Source: Ardenticatenaceae bacterium (lineage in GTDB: Bacteria > Chloroflexota > Anaerolineae > Promineifilales > Promineifilaceae). From it: a stretch of 64,000 bases of DNA. The DNA is taken from contig JACKCC010000007.1 in the NCBI GenBank assembly GCA_020634245.1, forward strand, positions 434,001 to 498,000, written 5' to 3'. Below the pieces are notes generated by a model, which worked only from the letters and a program-made list of their open reading frames with translations, searched no databases and was not told where the DNA came from. Numbering within the stretch: position 1 is the first letter of the stretch; each line of letters opens with the position of its first letter. Shown here piece after piece: positions 61,142 to 64,000 of the stretch. The translations under genes were made by a program, and so were the position numbers.

Positions 61142-61280
61142 TTTGTCGGTAACAACAAAAACCGCACGCATGTAGGACGGCCGTACCAGTTTGCCATTCG
61201 CTCAAAGCATGTTACCATAATATCTGCGACGTTATGTCGTTAAAGATATGTCAACCTGGCGTAGTAACCGGAGGTAGACG

Positions 61281-61907
61281 ATGGATCGATTCAAGAAAAT
61301 GAAGCCCTGGCAGGCATTCAAAACCTTTGCCATCCTGTTTTCGTTTGTTATGAATTTGGTGTTGTTGATTGTGCTTCTCCTGGTGGCTCCGTTGATTATT
61401 CCCATTGTCAGCGACATAGCCAATCCGATTGTGGGCGGCCTAAACGACAGTTTTGTGGATATGAGCGAGGCGACCATTTCCCGTACCATTGAAGTCAATG
61501 ACGAGATGGGCATTGCCTTTACCTTGCCCCTATCGACAACAACCAATGTGCTTGTTGTGGAGAGCGTGCCTCTGGAAGGCATTCCAGCCCAGTTTGTCCT
61601 GCCCAACGGCGGCGGCTCTATCAATGGGCAAGTCTTCCTCAGCTTGCCACAAGGGTTAGAACTGCCGGTTCAATTGGCGTTGGATGTACCGGTAGATCAA
61701 ACGATTCCGGTGAATCTGGCTGTTGATGTTGATATTCCCTTGAGCGAAACGGAGTTGGGTGGTCCCTTTAATAAATTGCACTCCTTGTTCGCGCCATTGG
61801 CTGGACTGTTGGGCGGCCTGCCTAATAGCAATCAAGAGCTGATTGACCGGGTTTTAGGCCAGGCTCCAGAAGCGGTTGAACCAACGGCCGTAGAATCATA
61901 CCCTTGA
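61281..61907 (+). CDS. Hypothetical membrane-anchored protein
   Basis: A 208-aa protein with one N-terminal helix (FAILFSFVMNLVLLIVLLLV, about 16-38) after a basic start, then an extracytoplasmic beta-rich domain with repeated 'LPVQLALDVPVDQTIPVNLA'-type strands and a Pro/Glu-rich end. Family not recognised. Ribosome site GGAGGTAGACG is strong. Confidence 0.75.
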   Translation: MDRFKKMKPWQAFKTFAILFSFVMNLVLLIVLLLVAPLIIPIVSDIANPIVGGLNDSFVDMSEATISRTIEVNDEMGIAFTLPLSTTTNVLVVESVPLEGIPAQFVLPNGGGSINGQVFLSLPQGLELPVQLALDVPVDQTIPVNLAVDVDIPLSETELGGPFNKLHSLFAPLAGLLGGLPNSNQELIDRVLGQAPEAVEPTAVESYP

Positions 61908-61928
61908 ATAGATAACGAGTGATTAGCC

Positions 61929-62825
61929 TTGACTGATGCTCCCCCCGTTTGTGATTATGAAGGCTCTGATTACCGCACCCGATTTTGGGAGGGGCAGGGG
62001 CGGGATTATGAAGACCAGGTAGAACGCATCGCTTTGCGCCGTTTGATGCCGCCAACCGGTTCGACATTGATTGAAATCGGTGCTGGCTTTGGCCGGTTGG
62101 CCGATGAATACATCGGCTATGACCAGGTTGTCCTATTTGATTATTCTCGTTCCTTGCTGCGTGAAGCGCAGGCTCATTTAGGTAACGATACCCGATTTAT
62201 TTTTGTGGCCGGCAACTGGTATAACATGCCCTTTGTCTCCGGTTTGTTTGAGACGATGGTGCAGATTCGTACTCTACACCATGCTGCTGATGCCCCGGCA
62301 TTGTTTCGTGAACTGGCACGCATTGCCCGGCCTGATGGTCAGTATATTCTGGAATTTGCCAACAAGTTGAATCTTAAGGCGATTCTGCGGTATTGGGCTA
62401 AGCGACAAAAATGGTCGCCCTTTGCACTAGAGCCGATTGAATTTGTTGATTTGAATTTTGATTTTCATCCCCGTTGGATTCGGCAAGAATTGGCGGCTGC
62501 CAGATTTAGGCCAGGACGTATGCTGACGGTGTCGCATTACCGGATTGCCTTGTTGAAGCGATTGCTGCCAACCCGCTTGTTGGTGGGGATGGACGCGCTG
62601 GCACAGTGGACGGGTAATTGGTGGCAGTTGTCACCCAGTGTGTTTGTGTCTAATGCGCATTTAGAGGGTGGGGGAACGGCCGTTCCCCATACATTCTTTG
62701 CCTGCCCAACTTGTAAAACCGCACTGGATGAGGTGACCAACAATCGATTGATCTGCCCTAATCCTGCCTGTGGTTACCAATGGGCAGTGGAGGATGGGCT
62801 TTACGATTTTAAAGAACCGGTGTGA
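61929..62825 (+). CDS. SAM-dependent methyltransferase with C-terminal zinc ribbon
   Basis: TTG start, 21 bp after the preceding gene. Class I methyltransferase fold: motif I LIEIGAGFGRLADEY, acidic strand VVLFDYS, motif IV QIRTLHHAADAPALFRELAR and LARIARPDGQYILEFANK. The last 50 residues form a Trm112-like zinc ribbon (CPTCKTAL...CPNPACGYQW). The substrate is unknown, possibly a lipid, quinone or natural product. Confidence 0.86.
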   Translation: MTDAPPVCDYEGSDYRTRFWEGQGRDYEDQVERIALRRLMPPTGSTLIEIGAGFGRLADEYIGYDQVVLFDYSRSLLREAQAHLGNDTRFIFVAGNWYNMPFVSGLFETMVQIRTLHHAADAPALFRELARIARPDGQYILEFANKLNLKAILRYWAKRQKWSPFALEPIEFVDLNFDFHPRWIRQELAAARFRPGRMLTVSHYRIALLKRLLPTRLLVGMDALAQWTGNWWQLSPSVFVSNAHLEGGGTAVPHTFFACPTCKTALDEVTNNRLICPNPACGYQWAVEDGLYDFKEPV

Positions 62826-62941
62826 CAAGCCAATTGTTGTTACTTTTTCCGTAAGGTTGCCGCTCTAAAATAACTTTCGAAGCGTTTGTAGTGGAAGCTA
62901 AATAGATCTGTGTGATAGCCGGAAACGCAAGAAAGGTAAAA

Positions 62942-63097
62942 ATGAGCAAGGAACAAAACAGTACGCTTGGTCAAGGGCTGGTTGAATATGCCTTGATTCT
63001 TGGGCTGGTGGTTATCATAGTAGTGGTCGTGGTTTCGCTGCTTGGCCCTCAGGTTGGTAATATGTTTAGTCAGGTAACTGGCGGATTCTCCAGCTAA
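62942..63097 (+). CDS. Flp/Fap-type pilin
   Basis: A 51-aa prepilin: short polar leader, GQGLVEYALILGLVVIIVVV (with the Glu-Tyr pair of Flp pilins) and a short tail. The prepilin peptidase should cut after Gly before LVEYA. GAAAGG precedes the ATG. No tad/cpa assembly genes are nearby, so it depends on a locus elsewhere. Confidence 0.88.
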   Translation: MSKEQNSTLGQGLVEYALILGLVVIIVVVVVSLLGPQVGNMFSQVTGGFSS

Positions 63098-63135
63098 TAT
63101 TTTCTTTTGATTTCAACTTTATTTATCTATTTGGG

Positions 63136-63169
63136 ACTCTCCTATCACATATTGATGGGAGAGTTTTTT
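63136..63169 (+). terminator. Terminator of the Flp pilin gene
   Basis: ACTCTCCTATCA and TGATGGGAGAGT pair over about 12 bp around CATAT, then TTTTTT. Confidence 0.85.
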
Positions 63170-63192
63170 GTTGGTTGCGTTATAATGGAACT

Positions 63193-64000
63193 ATGTCCGA
63201 CGAATATAGTTATGTAAACTCTACTGCACCCTTCCTGAAATGGGCTGGCGGCAAACAGCGTCTGTTGACTCAGTATCAGCCTTTTTTCCCCACTGCCGAC
63301 GCCATCGGGCATTATTTTGAGCCATTTATTGGCAGTGCTGCGGTCTTCTTTCAGCAGCAGTACCCGGTTGCCACCTTGTCCGACCAAAATGGGAAGCTCA
63401 TTGAGGTGTATCAACAGGTGCGGGATGACTTGGACCAAGTATTTGAGGCATTGGCGCCACACCGGAATGAGCCTGATTATTATTACGAGGTTCGCTCCCA
63501 GAACCCGGTAGATTTGGTTCCCGCCGAGCGAGCGGCCCGCCTGATTTATTTGAACAAGACCTGTTATAACGGGTTGTATCGTGAAAACAGCAAAGGGGAG
63601 TTTAATGTTCCTTTTGGCCGGTACAAGAACCCGAAAATTTGTGACGAAGTCCGACTGCGGGCGGCGTCGGCGGCTTTGCGGGGCGTCAATCTGAAGGTGG
63701 CTGATTTTGCCGAGGCGGTGGCAACGGCCGTTGCCAATGATTTCGTTTATTTTGACCCGCCATACGTTCCCTTAAGTCCAACCAGCAGTTTTACCAATTA
63801 CCACAAAAATGGATTTGGTCAGGCCGATCAGGAACGATTGGCAGATGTAGTGGCTGAATTGACAAAGCGCAATGTGATGGTTATGTTAAGCAACTCCAGC
63901 GCGCCGTTGGTTTATGAGTTGTACGGCCGTTCCTCCTATCGAATCATCGACATTCAAGCCCGGCGCAATATCAACAGCAAAGCCGGCCAGCGGGGGCCGG
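63193..64000 (+). CDS. dam: Dam-type (D12) DNA adenine methyltransferase, 3' end beyond the window
   Basis: The frame is open from ATG 63193 to the window end (269 codons). FLKWAGGKQRLL and FEPFIGSAAVFF form the SAM site, and YFDPPY is the catalytic DPPY motif of N6-adenine methylases; KTCYNGLYRENSKGEFNVPF is typical of the D12 class. Probably GATC-specific but specificity cannot be read. TATAAT at 63181-63186 is 6 nt before the ATG, so the mRNA is likely leaderless. Only some ten residues should be missing. Confidence 0.9.
   Translation, partial: MSDEYSYVNSTAPFLKWAGGKQRLLTQYQPFFPTADAIGHYFEPFIGSAAVFFQQQYPVATLSDQNGKLIEVYQQVRDDLDQVFEALAPHRNEPDYYYEVRSQNPVDLVPAERAARLIYLNKTCYNGLYRENSKGEFNVPFGRYKNPKICDEVRLRAASAALRGVNLKVADFAEAVATAVANDFVYFDPPYVPLSPTSSFTNYHKNGFGQADQERLADVVAELTKRNVMVMLSNSSAPLVYELYGRSSYRIIDIQARRNINSKAGQRGP

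Larger units (their letters stand above)
11..63931. repeat. Dispersed octamer ACGGCCGT (about 80 copies)
   Basis: Reading by eye I count about 84 copies of this palindrome, in genes and between them; at this base composition one or two are expected. Examples: 11, 5909, 10411, 12251, 19141, 26360, 31703, 43523, 51994, 55686 and 63724. In genes it is read as TAV, NGR or xRP, depending on frame. Many copies extend to A at -1 and T at +9, and GG or CC often lies two bases outside the octamer. Long gaps without it include the STAND gene, the Mrr-like gene and the large surface gene at 31.8-34.5 kb. Confidence 0.85.

Noticed and set aside
63193..64000. Idea that the Dam-type methylase acts on ACGGCCGT
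   Set aside because: The octamer has one adenine per strand at its edge and no GATC; a D12 adenine methylase would not be expected to recognise it. No evidence links them.
1..64000. tRNA, rRNA, CRISPR array, complete insertion sequence or prophage
   Set aside because: None was recognised by reading; no cloverleaf, no repeat-spacer pattern, no transposase or integrase motif.

Overview
The window is bacterial DNA of moderate GC, densely coding, and looks like a chromosome segment of a filamentous or anaerobic Chloroflexota (Anaerolineae-like) bacterium. This rests on family content, not on a database search: very long bifunctional PBPs with Pro/Thr-rich tails, large secreted proteins with DUF11/LVIVD/LysM modules, one ending in a short 'YLPxxxKN'-type tag, an LppX-like lipoprotein, SpoVS, several PMT/ArnT-like glycosyltransferases, and no lipopolysaccharide genes. 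No tRNA, rRNA or CRISPR array was seen.

Layout. 0-5.2 kb: Thr-phosphorylation module (tail of an unknown gene, Ser/Thr kinase with PQQ-like propeller, PP2C phosphatase, J-like/vWA protein, zinc-ribbon/FHA protein). 5.2-22 kb: housekeeping and envelope genes: OmpR regulator, RelA/SpoT homologue, a PBP with ruined active sites, YqhQ/DUF1385, TPR protein, S9 peptidase, RF1 (prfA), MaoC hydratase, an intact class A PBP. 22-26.3 kb: HAD hydrolase, 7TM histidine kinase with LuxR-type regulator, pseudo-receiver. 26.3-35 kb: secreted or surface proteins sharing N-terminal modules, followed by a decayed remnant. 35-47 kb: dnaE (minus), lipoprotein pair, membrane-anchored STAND-WD40 protein, glycosyltransferase, LysM/SdrD-like surface protein, small secreted protein with a two-hairpin leader. 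47-52.2 kb (minus strand): GNAT, YwbE, DinB, a PD-(D/E)XK nuclease and a MrfA/YprA-like helicase with an HNH module. 52.2-53 kb: an intergenic region with a DnaA-box cluster (candidate oriC). 53-64 kb: spoVS, hexapeptide acyltransferase, CinA-NMNAT fusion, glycosyltransferase, YhaM-like exonuclease, ubiX, flavoprotein, NYN-LOTUS nuclease, two parS-like sites, methyltransferase, Flp pilin, and a Dam-type methylase cut by the window end.

The strongest unexplained signals are non-coding. (1) A family of about 63-bp intergenic stem-loops has five copies with the same arm, compensating arm changes and a conserved 12-nt segment next to the 3' arm; at least two further elements keep that segment on unrelated arms. 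(2) The octamer ACGGCCGT occurs roughly 80 times (about 1-2 expected by chance). (3) A perfect 34-bp palindrome sits in frame inside the HNH module of the helicase. (4) DnaA boxes and two parS-like sites lie 8 kb apart, suggesting an origin-proximal region. At protein level, the catalytically dead PBP beside an intact paralogue and the helicase-HNH plus nuclease pair deserve attention.
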